Assembly: GCA_023390955.1 (NCBI GenBank)
Contig: JAEWBW010000356.1
Coordinates: 1-5,367 of the forward strand
Origin: Pseudomonadota bacterium
GTDB taxonomy: Bacteria; Pseudomonadota; Alphaproteobacteria; Rhizobiales; Xanthobacteraceae
DNA: 5,367 nucleotides
Direction of reading: 5' to 3'
This document shows positions 5,214 to 5,367 of the stretch, piece after piece (the first letter of the stretch is position 1; the number at the start of each line of letters is the position of its first letter). The notes under the pieces are model-generated. The model ran no database searches. It was not told the origin of the DNA and was given only the letters and a program-made list of their open reading frames with translations. Position numbers and translations under genes: made by a program.

Positions 5214-5367
5214 GTGAGCATGGGAACCGTGAAGTGGTTTAACGCGACCAAGGGCTTTGGCTTCATCCAGCCCGACGATGGCGGCAAGGACGTGTTCGTG
5301 CACATCAGCGCCGTGGAACGTGCCGGTCTCGGCACGCTGCGCGAAGGCCAGAAGATCTCCTACGAGA
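5214..5367 (+). CDS. CspA-family cold-shock protein (C-terminus off the right edge)
   Basis: Small single-stranded nucleic-acid-binding protein with a cold-shock domain that melts or shields RNA structure. Fifty-one residues are visible, about three quarters of the usual 67-70. MSMGTVKWFN opens the first strand, KGFGFI (13-18) is RNP1 and VFVHIS (27-32) is RNP2, with the RNA-stacking aromatics Trp8, Phe15, Phe17, Phe28 and His30 present. The GTG at 5214 is favoured over the in-frame ATG at 5220: GAGAAGGA (5198-5205) is eight bases from GTG but fourteen from ATG, and relatives begin MSMGTVKWF. The family usually has several paralogues per genome, so which csp gene this is cannot be told. Its neighbours, an RNA helicase and IF-1, fit a shared role in RNA remodelling. 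Confidence 0.95.
   Translation, partial: MSMGTVKWFNATKGFGFIQPDDGGKDVFVHISAVERAGLGTLREGQKISYE

Noticed and set aside
5021..5335. 104-residue minus-strand frame
   Set aside because: Antisense to the cold-shock coding sequence and its leader; no recognisable domain.

Overview
The window looks like chromosomal DNA of a high-GC alphaproteobacterium of the Bradyrhizobium/Rhodopseudomonas type (order Hyphomicrobiales). The grounds are the strong GC bias at third codon positions, the protein sequences (a UrtA/UrtB pair, a DEAD-box protein starting MTSFQDFGL, a cold-shock protein starting MSMGTVKWFN) and the use of GTG and TTG starts. The genus is inferred from remembered family sequences, not from a search.

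The left half (1-2589, minus strand) holds the start of a urea ABC transporter operon. urtA (2589-1267) encodes the exported urea-binding protein. urtB (1144 down to the left edge, incomplete) encodes the first membrane permease with its long periplasmic N-terminal domain. The 122-base gap between them carries two strong stem-loops, as often seen between an abundant binding-protein gene and the less abundant permease genes. A sequence matching the sigma-54 (RpoN) -24/-12 consensus sits at 2678-2664, about 75 bases ahead of urtA, so nitrogen control is likely.

The divergent intergenic region (2590-3101) is AT-rich in its middle. It holds the sigma-54 element, two perfect 10-base AT palindromes upstream of it, a weak sigma-70 candidate reading right, and two hairpins in the leader of the next gene. 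I see no gene in it.

The right half (3102-5367, plus strand) groups three RNA-handling genes: an RhlE-type DEAD-box RNA helicase (3102-4643), a translation initiation factor IF-1 with an extra Gly/Pro/Arg-rich tail (4667-4954), and a CspA-type cold-shock protein (5214 to the right edge, incomplete). The helicase and IF-1 genes are 23 bases apart and probably cotranscribed. The cold-shock gene appears to have its own promoter and a structured leader of roughly 135 bases. Together they suggest an RNA-unfolding and translation-restart module for cold or growth upshift. That role is inferred from the families; nothing in the sequence proves cold induction.

I found no mobile element, CRISPR array, tRNA or rRNA, and nothing that amounts to a wholly new system. 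The points most worth a second look are the sigma-54 element, the hairpin bounded by a 10-base direct repeat over the urtA stop codon, the basic tails on both RhlE and IF-1, and the cold-shock leader.
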